DNA of 64,000 bases from Mya arenaria (lineage: Eukaryota; Mollusca; Bivalvia; Myida; Myidae), in contig NC_069134.1 of assembly GCF_026914265.1 (NCBI RefSeq), positions 13,733,205-13,797,204 of the forward strand, in the 5' to 3' direction. Below are positions 15,001 through 26,200 of this stretch, piece by piece; within the stretch, counting starts at the first letter, position 1, and every line of letters starts with the position of its first letter. A program made the position numbers and the translations under genes. A model generated the notes under the pieces. It was not told the origin of the DNA and did not search any database. It saw only the letters and a program-made list of their open reading frames with translations.

Positions 15001-18000
15001 AGTCAACAGTACAAGCAAAAAGTAAAAGTTTGTTTGAATCCAACCTCCAGTATTCTAATTACGGATGGCGAAGACTTTCAATGTCCTTAGACATGACAAC
15101 ACCATTTCAGGGCTGTGAATTTACCAAAGCTTCATATAGACATGCTTCTCTATCAGATGGCTTTGAGTGTGATGCAGACATATCCATTATGAATCAGGAT
15201 ATCAGTGGCACTTTGACAATTAATAATAACCCCCCAACAGCAACTGTTTCGTTTACCACACCGTTCGCCGGTTTTGAAAAGTTAGGTGCAGATGTCAAAT
15301 ATGTCATTGGAAAAGATTCAATAAACGGACAAGTTAATGTTGCCTACATGCAAGATAAGACACTTTCTGCGTCGATTGATATGAACAGCAACAGCCTTAC
15401 ATTTAAATTGTCCACCCCCTTCCAAGGGTATGAAAATCACGAAGTGCAACTGTCATACAATGGAGAAATGCGTAACTTCCAATCAACAGCTGCCTTTACA
15501 TCATCTGCTGCTCCATCCATCAGGGCCCAGGCAAATCTGCGTTTGTTCTCACTGCTGAATTTGGACGGCTCCGTAAGTCTTACCAGTCAGATTAGAAATT
15601 TCGAAAACATCAAAATAACCGTCACAAACGAAGAAAACAAAGGTAAATATACAACTAAGTCAGAAATAAGTTGGTCTTCTTCACAGTCCATTGTCCTTGA
15701 TGGAACTCTAACTGACAATAGTCTTTCAACTACTGGAAACATAAATTTAAGAACACCTTTCGATATGGTTAGACAAGCGGGTGTTGATATCAAAATGGAA
15801 AAGAAACAAGGAATTATCTACTCTGCAAAGATATCCCCAGTTTTTAACGGAAAACCCACTTTAGCCGGTGATATTACTTTTAGCAGCGCTCAGAACAAGG
15901 CTTTGTCTGTAACAATGCGCTCTCCAATAACCTTTTCTGCAGACGTCAGTGGTAACATCGGACGAGTTTATCAAGGATCTGTTTCTTTTACAAACGATAT
16001 TTTCGAAAAGAACACCGGATTGACACTAACCGGAACAATTGACCCAATCGCAAAGAGCGTGGTTGCTAAGTACAACTGTCCAACAATGCAGCTGGATTTG
16101 AACGGTTCTCTTAAGAAATCAATCCTAGTCATCAATACTAATCGCTATGGGTACGAGATATCCGAGTCGTTCGCAAAAATTATTCTTCCTACAAGAAGTC
16201 TTAAAGTAACCGGCAAAGTACAAAACGGGGCTACCGAAGGTTTCCTGTTTTGGGACGCAGACAAAGATGAAACAAAGAAAGTTGGATTCCGCTCCGAAAT
16301 CAAATCTCAATCTGATTCGATGAAGGCTGACATGACAGTGATGTTGCCAAGCCTAGGAAAGGTAAACGTTTACAATCAAAGTAAATATTTTCTAGTTTTA
16401 TATAATTACAATTTTGAATTAGGATTGACTAAGAATTTTATTATATTTCAAATGGTTTGATTCGCAACATTCTTGATATCAGGCACGTTATTGCAGTTTC
16501 AATTGCATACGGAGTCATTATTGTTTTATACTTGCAGGATCTTCAGATCGATTCCGAAATGATTCTGAACAGAGGGCGTATCATATTTGACGGAAAAACA
16601 GAACTAACCTATTCTAAAGATTCCCGAAAAAAAATCACAATTAACTCTCGTGTTGAGGACATATCTTCTTGGGATTCTAGAAATTACAGCTTTACATTCG
16701 GAATAAGTCACCCATACACTAGCGTCAATGTTGAGGTCGTTTCTCATGTGGGAAATTCAAACGAAAAAATGACAGGAGCAGTTGATGTCAAATACCTTAC
16801 TGCAAGACGCGAGACTAAACAGTTCACAGTCAATGGAGAACTTGACAAAATCCGTAAAGGCGTCGAACTAAATGTAAGTATTTTATCAGATTTTTTTTCA
16901 AAAGAACCATTTTATTCATATAACAGGAACTGATTATATTTGAATTTAAACATTTTAAACTTCATAATTTTATAATGTTTGTCTTATATTTCTTTATTCT
17001 AAGATTGACACTCCAATGAAGAAGGTTGGAATCAACGGAAACATCCAGGCTGGATCCCCATATCGCCTTTCCTTGGTCAACAAATATGACAACAAAAAAA
17101 CACTGAATACCATTGTTTCGTTTGATTCCGTTAAACGCAGCATCGACTTTCAGATGAACTACGATTTGGGTAAGGTTGAAAGTTAACTTCTTTCGATGCA
17201 TCTGTATTGGACAAATGTATCGTTCCTTTCTAACGTTTTAATATAATGAAAGGTTATATCATAGAAGAATACAATTGTGAAAGTTTTAAAATGGATTTAT
17301 TTTAATTGTCATTAGCAACATTTACGACTTTTCATTTCAGAAAACCCAACCAGTGAGCTTCATGTAAGCGCGAAGTACGTGAATAATTCTGCCATTGCAG
17401 CTGAATTGTACCATGTGATCAACAGACAGAGAATAAGTGACGGACTGCTTGCTTTACGTCTAAACAGCTCTCATCTTCTTCACAGCAGAATCCATTGGCG
17501 ACCAGATATGATTGCTGATCTAAAAGTAAGTTTAACTTAATTGGAAAGTTGATTCCTTTCTATCTGTTTGTATATTGAATATTTATCTATGTAATTTGTA
17601 CCTTTCTTATTCGCTATGAATTGAATTATTAAAGGAATACACAGCAAAGAAGTCTTCTACCTACAAACGCCAGCTCTCCAGCTTTGCTGATGCTGTAAGT
17701 GAGAGTATTAGCGCCGAACTTAGACAAAAGTCTAGTATCATCAATCGTTCTTTTATGGAGGAATCGGAACCGTTTGTTGCCACTGCCACTGAACAACTTG
17801 AGCGACTGGCCATCATGTATGAGCTCAATCAGTATCACATGCGTGATATCGTCGATGTAGTTCTAGCTGCTGCTGAAAAGACAAAGTATGTAAACCTACG
17901 TTGTTTATTTTAGTTTTCATTTAATATAACCGTTGTTAAGGATGCTAACATATTATGATCTTCAGCAATCGTGAAATGTAAATCATTTTGTGTTTGTCTT

Positions 18001-20131
18001 ATAAATGTTATGGTAAAAAAGTGAACACGTTGCATTCATCTTCATATATTATTAGACTCAAACTACACGACATGTCTCTGGCGACCAGTGAGTGCATGAA
18101 CAATCTGTCCGATGAACTGTCAAAGTCAATGGGAGTCTCCAAGGAAACGATCAAGGTTTGTCGACACTTTTTTAAATTTGAAAACGCATCATGTCATGAC
18201 ATTTAGCGGAATGTAGGGATATACTAATTCTCACACCAAAAGCATTTGAATAACAGTGTTGAAAATATTTTTGTAGAACATAATACTGGAGGTAGAGAAA
18301 TCATCGGGGATGATCATGCAGTCTGCTGAGAATGTCTACAACATATACTCAGGTAAATGTTCGTTTGTTATATTGAAAGAAGCATTGTCTATATGTGGTT
18401 ATATTTTGTCAGGTTGTGTAGGAGACCTCATTATTTTACCTAAGTTTAAAACAATGCGTTTGCTATATGAATAACACTATTGTATTTTAGGCCATGTTTA
18501 CAACATCACCGCACCAGTTATGACCTCTGTGAACGACAAGTACAATACTTACGTTAACTATATGTCGCAAATGAGCAATGATCACATGACCAACATGGCT
18601 GACAAGTACACATCTGCAATTTATGGTGTAAATGGCGCTATCAATACCAGAGTATCTCGCTTGTTGGCAAATAAACAAGTTGGTGGCGCCTACCAGCACG
18701 TAAGACATATTTGTTGCTTTCAGATGAATTTAAACATTGATAGATTTGCATTTAACATTTTTAGCTGGATTCGTTATTTCATTATTTATGTAATATTTAC
18801 ATGATTCGATATTTTTCAGGGTTACAATGCTTACAAATATTGGGAAATTAGAGAAAATGCAGAAATAATTGCACAAGCAATAATTGATTGGATTAAAGAA
18901 GAAATCGAGATAGAACTTTCAGATATTAAAGCCACACTCCTGAACCTTAAAAAGAGTACGATCACCGTTTATGACCCGAAACACGGTGAAATTCAAGCTG
19001 AAATCCATTTGCCGTTGCCAATCAAGACTTTAGATGCTGTTCCAGTAATAGAAATGGACATGTCAAAGACACAGAAGTACATTCCCAAAATGCCAAGTAT
19101 CACGCTGCCGTCATCTGATGTCTCAAAATGGCTGCCCCCTTATGAAGGTACATTGATAGTTAATTACATCTAGTTTACTCTCGTCTTTTAATAGTTTTAA
19201 CTTTAGTAGCGTATCTTCTTTAAAATGTAAGAATAAATGATTTATGTTGGTAATATTTACAGCCATCGCTACCATTGAGGGTGACACTATTACCACGTTC
19301 GATGGGCTGACCTACGACTTGACCAAGAGCTGCACTTTCCTCCTAGCTAAAGACAACGTCAACGGTAATTTCACAGTGGTCCTCAACAAGGAAAACAACA
19401 ATAAAACCCTGGTTATTATCGCTGACGGGAAGGCCATTGAGCTCTTAGCCGATGGACAGGTGTGTGTTTGTGTGTTTGTTAATTTGCTTATCTCTTATGT
19501 TAGGAACATAGGCTGCAATTACTGCAATGATGCCAGTAAGTTTAGCATGTAACATAACACAAGATCTTTAAAGCTTTTTAGCGATGAAAATATGAACATT
19601 GTTATCTGATATGTACATTGAATTTAGACATGTGACTTCACCACTCTTGTTGTCAAACACTATTATCATCGACGAAACTACGAGCGGTGATCTTACTTTG
19701 CTTCCTTTTAATTCAGAGTCCGATACGCCTACCACTTGGCTTTCACCACATACTGAAAACTCACTAGAAACATCCTTATTTGGAATTTAGGTTTTCTTTT
19801 TTTCTTTATTGCACGTTCTCTATCCAATCCACAGATCAAGGTTGATCGGCAGCTAACTGCATTACCAGCGGTCTTTAGAGACACAACGATGACGTCACTG
19901 AATGGCCACGTGAAAATCAATGTTGCTGGCCATCTTGACGTTGACTACGTGAAAGAGCTCAACTCGTACACTATTGTGATGAACGGCTTCTACTTCGGAA
20001 AGACAAACGGACTCCTCGGTAGCTATGACAACGAGCCCTACAACGACATGATGACGTCGTTTGGAAAGCCAAGTGACAATGCTGACCGCTTTGTGAAGAC
20101 CTGGGAAGTTGGCACTGGCAAATGCCGCTGA
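1..20131 (+). CDS. Large lipid transfer protein (apolipophorin/apoB-like), 5' partial, 27 exons in window
   Basis: This is a circulating lipoprotein backbone of the vitellogenin/apolipophorin/apoB superfamily, and it enters the window already inside its N-terminal lipid-binding domain. Exons read from the sequence: 1-196, 408-560, 759-957, 1083-1332, 1537-1702, 1831-2007, 2121-2270, 2400-2978, 3116-3459, 3612-3794, 3962-4226, 4600-4747, 4906-5163, 5326-5583, 5809-6049, 6264-6480, 6672-16361, 16538-16873, 17004-17169, 17341-17525, 17635-17885, 18056-18155, 18277-18352, 18491-18699, 18820-19147, 19263-19459, 19835-20131. All 26 junctions keep frame, giving 5205 residues in the window. Domain order is the N-terminal beta-barrel (GTCETEYS in exon 2), the helical superhelix (exons 4-8, with ALRAIGNAG and IRLSAIEAFRR), beta-sheet domains, a very long amphipathic beta region (exon 17), a helical segment (exons 20-25) and a vWD domain (exons 26-27). 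The true start and signal peptide lie upstream. A C-terminal vWD favours an apolipophorin-like over a vertebrate apoB-like identity. A large vitellogenin is less likely because of the size. Confidence 0.93.
197..407 (+). other. GC-AG intron in the lipid transfer protein gene
   Basis: The only donor here that keeps frame with the next exon is GAG|gcaagt at 197, which uses GC instead of GT. The acceptor is ttttcag at 401-407. The rest of the donor matches the strong AG|GCAAGT consensus typical of GC-AG introns. The nearest GT (201-202) would shift the frame. The next exon encodes the conserved GTCETEYS stretch in phase 0. Confidence 0.8.
6672..16361 (+). other. Giant 9.69-kb exon of the lipid transfer protein (3230 codons)
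   Basis: The exon runs from an acceptor ending in gttgcag to a donor AAG|gtaaac with no internal stop. It encodes window residues 1262-4491. The region is made of diverged repeats of about 54 residues. Typical marks are an HxGxxxxFxS motif (HEGKIQNFKS, HSGDLHNFKS, HNGDMNNFNT, HEGDMSKFTS) followed about 40 residues later by TPFxGY or a variant. Three successive repeats from about 10235 to 10730 are each exactly 54 residues long. Alternating polar and hydrophobic residues fit amphipathic beta-strands like those that coat the lipid core in apoB. The comparison with apoB comes from family knowledge, while the repeat spacing is counted from the sequence. Confidence 0.88.
19263..20131 (+). other. 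vWD domain exons and stop codon of the lipid transfer protein
   Basis: Exons 19263-19459 and 19835-20131 encode a von Willebrand factor D domain (window residues about 5042-5205). It starts with ITTFDGLTYDL and SCTFLLAKD and ends in TGKCR before TGA at 20129-20131. The usual CGLCG core is replaced by NGLLGSYDNEPYND, so its two cysteines are absent, as is common in apolipophorin-type vWD domains. The 375-bp intron between the exons has an unrelated open frame at 19599-19790 that is not needed to keep phase. Confidence 0.88.
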
Positions 20132-20435
20132 GCTTAAACACTACGTACACAACCTAGAATCCTCTGCCAAACCGAACAGGCGTTCTTTGTGATTTTAATG
20201 TGATTGACTCTCAACTTTTACACTGACTAAAATAATAATATATATGTAAATATGTTTCTAGAGTAGTCCTAGATATATTTCTAGAGTAGTCCTTTTTAAA
20301 ATGTTATTTGAAATATTCAATGGAAAAATCTTTAAAGTTGTAATTCTACAAAAATGAACATTTGAAAATATCTTTACTTAAAAAGCCAATACCAACAATA
20401 AATAGCTGTTAACTTATCAAATGAATAAATAACCA
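20132..20435 (+). promoter_or_regulatory. 3' UTR and polyadenylation signals of the lipid transfer protein gene
   Basis: Downstream of the stop, AATAAA hexamers occur at 20397-20402 and 20424-20429, with a T-rich stretch shortly after (catctttgttctct). A further AATAAA at 21049-21054 could serve a longer 3' UTR. The transcript end cannot be fixed without RNA data. Confidence 0.5.
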
Positions 20436-21260
20436 AAGCATCACATCTTTGTTCTCTACACTTTATTTCGGTATGACATATTCCATTCAAATAGCATACA
20501 TTTATAAAACATAGACTACAGACGTGGCCACCACATATAAATGGTTTTTACAGTGAGTCCCACTATGTTTGACGTATCATTATATTGTTCCTGAGAAAGC
20601 ACTGTTAACCAAATCAAGGTCAAGAGACTTGGAAGTGATATGTGATTGTTTAGAACTTGGGTGAAGTTAGCAACATGATTAATAGCATCCTTGATGAAAA
20701 GGTGAAATGATATGCTCCCATGTTTAAATAATGATAGTTACCATGTAATTAATCATGAACAATCGAATAGTGTGTCCGAGAATGTTTCAGAGCACTAAAT
20801 ATTTGTAAGTTAACTTAAACGGTAACGTTCACAGAATTCTGAGAATTTAACCCTTAGATGTTAGATTCTTTTAAAAAAAAAAACATGTTGAATGTCGCTA
20901 TTTTACAGCCGTTGTATATATAACAGGAAATAGTTACTCAACAGCGTATAATTATGTGTCTGTATATTATGGCTTTAGCTACACACACACCAATGGAAAC
21001 GGTATTGACGGCGTCTTCTTTTAGTGCTCTACATGAATGAATGTGTTTAATAAAGTAACGATGACTTCATTTAACTCATGCCCTGAAAAGACGTGTACAT
21101 GTTAAAAGTCACGAGTGGAAGCAAACAAAAACGAAATACAACTACAACGAAGTCCAGCTTTCAATATATATAAATATGGTCTAAAGAGGTGGGAAGGGTG
21201 ACTGAATTCATGGTATAATCTTATTTTGAGAAAATGGGTTTCGGTTTAAGGATACATAGA

Positions 21261-21295
<35 letters not shown>

Positions 21296-22794
21296 TGTTA
21301 TAGTAATATCTTCCAATGCAAGTAATCGTTATATTATACACACGTTTTTGCGTTAAAGCATTTCTGGTTCATTCCAGAGCAGTTCCATTTCATCACGGAC
21401 CTACATGTATAAACCACGGACACATCTTTTTGTCAGAATAATTGCATAATAACACAAAACACTAATTTTTAACTTCATGCAGTTAAGATTTAGATACAGT
21501 CAGACGTTAGGAAAGACAACCAGCTCATAGATATATACGTCCGTGCTCTTACACATGTTCCTGCTACAGTAAGGAGCTGACAATCAAGATACTGTATATG
21601 TATGCCCTCAATAGCATAAATTGACGGATGATTTACTGTCCATAAAATGAACGATTTTCGATATAAAAGTTATAAGATCGTGAATCTGTTCTTCGACATA
21701 CGTTGTCAATTAACCAAAGATGTTTCATACGAAATTTTAACTTACTACATCAAAAACTATCCAAGATAATTGTAAAAAAACTCCAAAAGTGTTCGGATTT
21801 GTGACCTCAGCCAGTATCCACAATAATGTGCGTTATAGGTAGTATTTTTTTAAACATTTGGACATTCATTATGTTCCCCTTAACTACGGACCTATAAACC
21901 ATACATACGTCCGTAGAGTCGCCAAAACAAAGCATTATAAAAAAAAGACTCTTTTAAAAGCGGCTGTTTATATGGACTAACCGTCAAGTTTTATATAAAG
22001 AAAATAGTTGAATGTAACCTAGCGACGGACATATTTACTGGGGTAGTGAATTACGGGGAAACCGGTTGCAGTTTTCAGGTAAACAAAAAGGTATTTTATC
22101 AAATTTTCTTTAAAAAAAATACACACATATATTTACCTAGCGTTCATGTTCTTTTTAAACGTTTTACTGCATGAAACAATGTTGAACTGTTCGAATCAGA
22201 TTGGAATTTTTCAGTGTATGATTCTCCACTAGTTCTTATGTATCTATAGACACCAAAAGGTGTTTTTACAATTTTGGGTATTGGAAGACTCGAGCCATCA
22301 TACATAACTACTAGTCAAAAATAATATAGTGTTATACAGGATCCTTCCAATCCCTAAGGATTTGCCATATCAAACATCCTAAAAAAGATCTGTCAACGTA
22401 CAATCAATTGGACTAACATAACTACCTATTGTTAACTTAGTTTTAAATAAAATGCATAGATTCTAAGCGCTGCTACTGGTTCTTACATTATAAGAAGCTG
22501 TTGGAAGTCTAAATTATTTTTTCTCTTCAACATAAAAGCTTAATGTTTTCATTTTTTTTTTATTCTAGGTGTCCAATAAAAGACTGCAAAAAACTTAAGC
22601 ATAATGTAAAGTGTTCACACACATATATGTTCAATAATGCTCAACAATTTTATTTAGATTTACAACAGACACAAGTCAACATCCAATCCATTTCTCAGTG
22701 GCTTATTATCTTATAGTTCATACTTTGCAGTTATAATTCTCTAACTTATAAATTTATAAACAAGCCTCATTTGTTTATATGATTTTATTTACAG
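20436..22794. other. Intergenic region between lipid transfer protein and tetraspanin genes
   Basis: No coding frame with gene-like composition was found. The stretch holds an (AAT)n microsatellite at about 21263-21294 and two copies of an ACGGACCTA-type motif (near 21397 and 21893). The second forms a short inverted repeat, ctacggac and gtccgtag. The promoter and non-coding first exon of the tetraspanin probably lie in the right half, because an acceptor-like ttatttacag ends at about 22794 just upstream of its start codon. Confidence 0.5.
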
Positions 22795-22836
22795 CACATC
22801 TCTTCTGTTCACAACATGCTGTGATAGACATCAACA
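22785..22836 (+). promoter_or_regulatory. Probable 5' UTR acceptor and leader just upstream of tetraspanin ATG
   Basis: The sequence ttttatttacag ends at about 22794, followed by a short leader with no upstream ATG in frame and then the start codon. This suggests that a non-coding first exon lies further upstream. This is inference from the splice-site match only. Confidence 0.4.
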
Positions 22837-23054
22837 ATGGCAAGAGGAAAACTGGCCTTCGATCATTTGGACATACTGTCCGAGAACAAAGATAATGATG
22901 GAAAACTGTTGCACATTTTCCGTATTGTGCTGCTTGTCATCATGGGACTTATTTCGGTCAGTTATTTTGTTTTGGGGCTTAAAATGTAAAAAGACTAACT
23001 TTTTATATTCTTCATGACAGGAGTGCAATATCCTATTTTATTTTATACATTTGC

Positions 23055-23107
<53 letters not shown>

Positions 23108-23162
23108 ATGATGGTGGTGGTGGTGGTGGTGGTGGTGGTGGTGGTGGTGGTGATGGTGGTGG

Positions 23163-23193
<31 letters not shown>

Positions 23194-23204
23194 GGTGGTG
23201 GTGG

Positions 23205-23274
<70 letters not shown>

Positions 23275-26200
23275 AATGATGTTGATTAACATTTTATTGA
23301 TATGCCTAATCGCTTATCTTTAATGGTATATTTAGGTCGGGGGCATTGCAATTCTCGCCATTGGTATATGGACGCATGAGGTGGACTACGGTAGCAGGGC
23401 GGTAAGCGGGCTCATTGGCATTGCCCTCTACCAAGTAGATTCAGTTATCATGATTATCTGCGGCTCTCTCACCATTGCAGTCATGATAATTGGTTTTGTT
23501 GGGCTTCTCAGACCACAGAAATGTCTTCTCGGATTTGTAAGTGTTTTGCTAAGCTTTAGATTTCTAAACAAACTTTGTATGGAACGTTTTCTGCTTTTAT
23601 TTTATTACTGATTTACTTTACTATTATAAGAATACAGAATGCATTACTCAAAGAACATTTGAAGTGACTCTTTTATTCAAAATCAATACATACACCTGCA
23701 TAACAAACATAAATTTTGAGTGATCAACCTTTAACTACTAACTAAATGATGCATTTATGGAAAATTTTAATTACTGTTAACACAATTGTAAGCATGAATT
23801 TAGTAGCTGAATACACAAATGATTGGTGAATGCTAAAAGATTTACTGCAATCTACTATCGACTCCTAAGGTAAAAATTAAATACTATGATGTTTTCTGCA
23901 CCTTTCTTCCAAGTTAATCTTGGTATCCTTCATAAAAACCATTGATTTTGAGATTTTTCCAACCATTTTGGTATATTTTAACAATTGTAATAAGTGTGGT
24001 AAGTTTTATTTGGGAGTAGGAGTGCATCTTTAAATGAATTGAATATTATGTATTTTGCCAATAAATTTCATACCATAATTCTCCTATTCTTTTCAGCACC
24101 TGTCTGTGATGTCATTCACTGCATTTGGGCTGTTTGCTGCTGGCATTCTTGGCTATGTATTCATTGGGGAGGTAAGTTTGAAATGTGGCTACTGAATACT
24201 AATAAAGGATAAGATGGAGTTTAAACGCTGATCAAGGGCCAACGTATTCATTGGTGAAGTAAGCTTGTTATGTGGCTACTGTATACTAATAAAGGATAAG
24301 ATGGAGTTTAAACGCTGATCGAGGGCCAACGTATTCATTAGGGAAGTAAGTTTGAAATGTGGCTACTGAATACTAATGAAAGATTAGATGAGTTTAAAAG
24401 CTGATCAAGGGCCAATGTATTCATTAGGGAAGTAAGCTTGTAATGTGATTACTTCATCTAAGTCTACTCATAATAAACACTTATAGAAAATAAGATGAAG
24501 TATAACGCATATCAAGGGCAAATGCTTATGAAGGGTCAAAAATCTCAATTTTCTGAGCAGTGATCTCCCTTAATGAGCAGAGCAGATTTCCATGTATGAA
24601 AATTATGGTAGCATTTTTAAGAAATGAATTGCATTTGATCTTATTGCTCTTTTGCTTTTGTTTGAATTTTTAAAATATTGATTCAGTCATATCTAAAAGG
24701 TAAAATATATTCTGAACATGGTTACATGATTGTGGTCATTATCTCATGAGACATGTGACTACAATGGATACTGGACTGCAAAGGGAAGTAACTGCTGCGT
24801 GCACTTTGCAAAGGCTTAACTTCAATATTTCTAGAGTTAACATTTCAAGATTCCAATTCTTTTTTTTATATTGCCCTTTGGATAATGGTTAGAATATGTC
24901 ACCGATGGGATGCATTGAAAATATGATAGGGTGGTTTATGTGTTGGTAATGCTTTTTGGTCCAGGACATAATATTCCACGTAAGATTTTTTCAGCTAAAG
25001 TCCACGGGAGTCAAATATGACCTTCTGGATCATAATAAAAAACAATAACCCTTTTATCTTATATCTGACTTGCTAAAATCATTTAGAGGACACTGTTTAA
25101 TGTATGACATTTTTTTTTCTGACTTCATTCAGCCTTAATGAATCAGGTGGAATACAGATGAACTCATTTTGCTATATACACTGCTTGCAGGTTTATGAGG
25201 GGTGTGGATATCCATATTTTATGTTTAATTATGTAATAGCTTTCATGAAAATTTATGAAATAAAATAGTGTTATTAGTACCAGGGCTTGAATTTAGAATA
25301 AAATAGTGCTTGCAAATTTTTGCCAGTGCTTAAAATGCAAAATCTGGAGTTGACTCGCAATATTTTTGTACACCCCTTTGTTTTTGTAAGGAAAATGAAA
25401 TGTGATCAAAAACAACAGCAATGTTTGCTGTGTCATAACAATTCACCTTCTAAATTAGATTTGTAAACATAGAAAAATTATTGAGGAAGTCTGATACACA
25501 GTCTGCACAAAATACCTTGCAGACGTTTCCATCAAAGGTTAACTCCATGTGGGGTTTCTTTTCCCAATACTGCAGCCTACAACCTGAACACGGAAAAACA
25601 GTCTACAATGTGTGCTAAGGGTAACACACTTGTGTAGATGTCATTATTTAATGAGTGTTTTTGAGAAATAAAGAGTAGGACAATTTTGCTATTGTTCTAG
25701 AGTTTTCACTTGCAAAATGTACCTTAAAACTCAACTCGCAATATCCGATTTTTACTAGTATTTTGCGAGTTTGCGAGAGCTAGATTCTAGCCCTGAATGG
25801 TACTGTGTTTTGATGTGGGAAGTGCATTTGACTGTAAAAATTCTTGACGGTCAAATATGACCTTCCGAATCAAAATGCAGTACTCAAAACCCTTTTATAA
25901 TCTACGTTTCTAATTTAAATAACATATATGACATGTTATTACATAATAACAATGACAATACAATGATACTTGTTATGGCGTGACTTCAGAACACTGGAAT
26001 ACAGCCAAATTGCATTAGGTGAATATGGACAATGGAATTTTGCCGTACCGGTATATATTGCTTGCTGATTTATTATGCGTATATAATAAGAATGTATACT
26101 CCATTGAAGCTGGAAGATTCTGTAAAGGGTTCCCTGAAAGAGAGTGTGGTGGAGAAGTATGGGGTGGAGGGCCAGAAATCCATCACCAACCAGTGGGACA

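Noticed and set aside
6989-16310. Many short minus-strand frames opposite the giant exon
   Set aside because: Shadow frames of a long coding exon with no independent support.
16362-16460. Extension of the giant exon frame to a stop at 16460
   Set aside because: A GTAAAC donor at 16362 joins in phase to the exon at 16538, and composition changes to intron-like after the donor.
19599-19790. Possible extra exon within the vWD intron
   Set aside because: The flanking exons join in phase without it and give a complete vWD domain. The frame shows no vWD-like sequence.
23014-23323. Acidic, glycine-rich, poly-Met/Val and poly-Ile/Thr open frames
   Set aside because: Frames of a GAT/GGT microsatellite on both strands inside an intron.
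26019-26109. Tetraspanin exon 4 starting further upstream, with the frame from 26032
   Set aside because: No acceptor in that stretch joins exon 3 in phase without a stop or odd residues. The acceptor at 26109/26110 keeps phase and gives a normal loop start.
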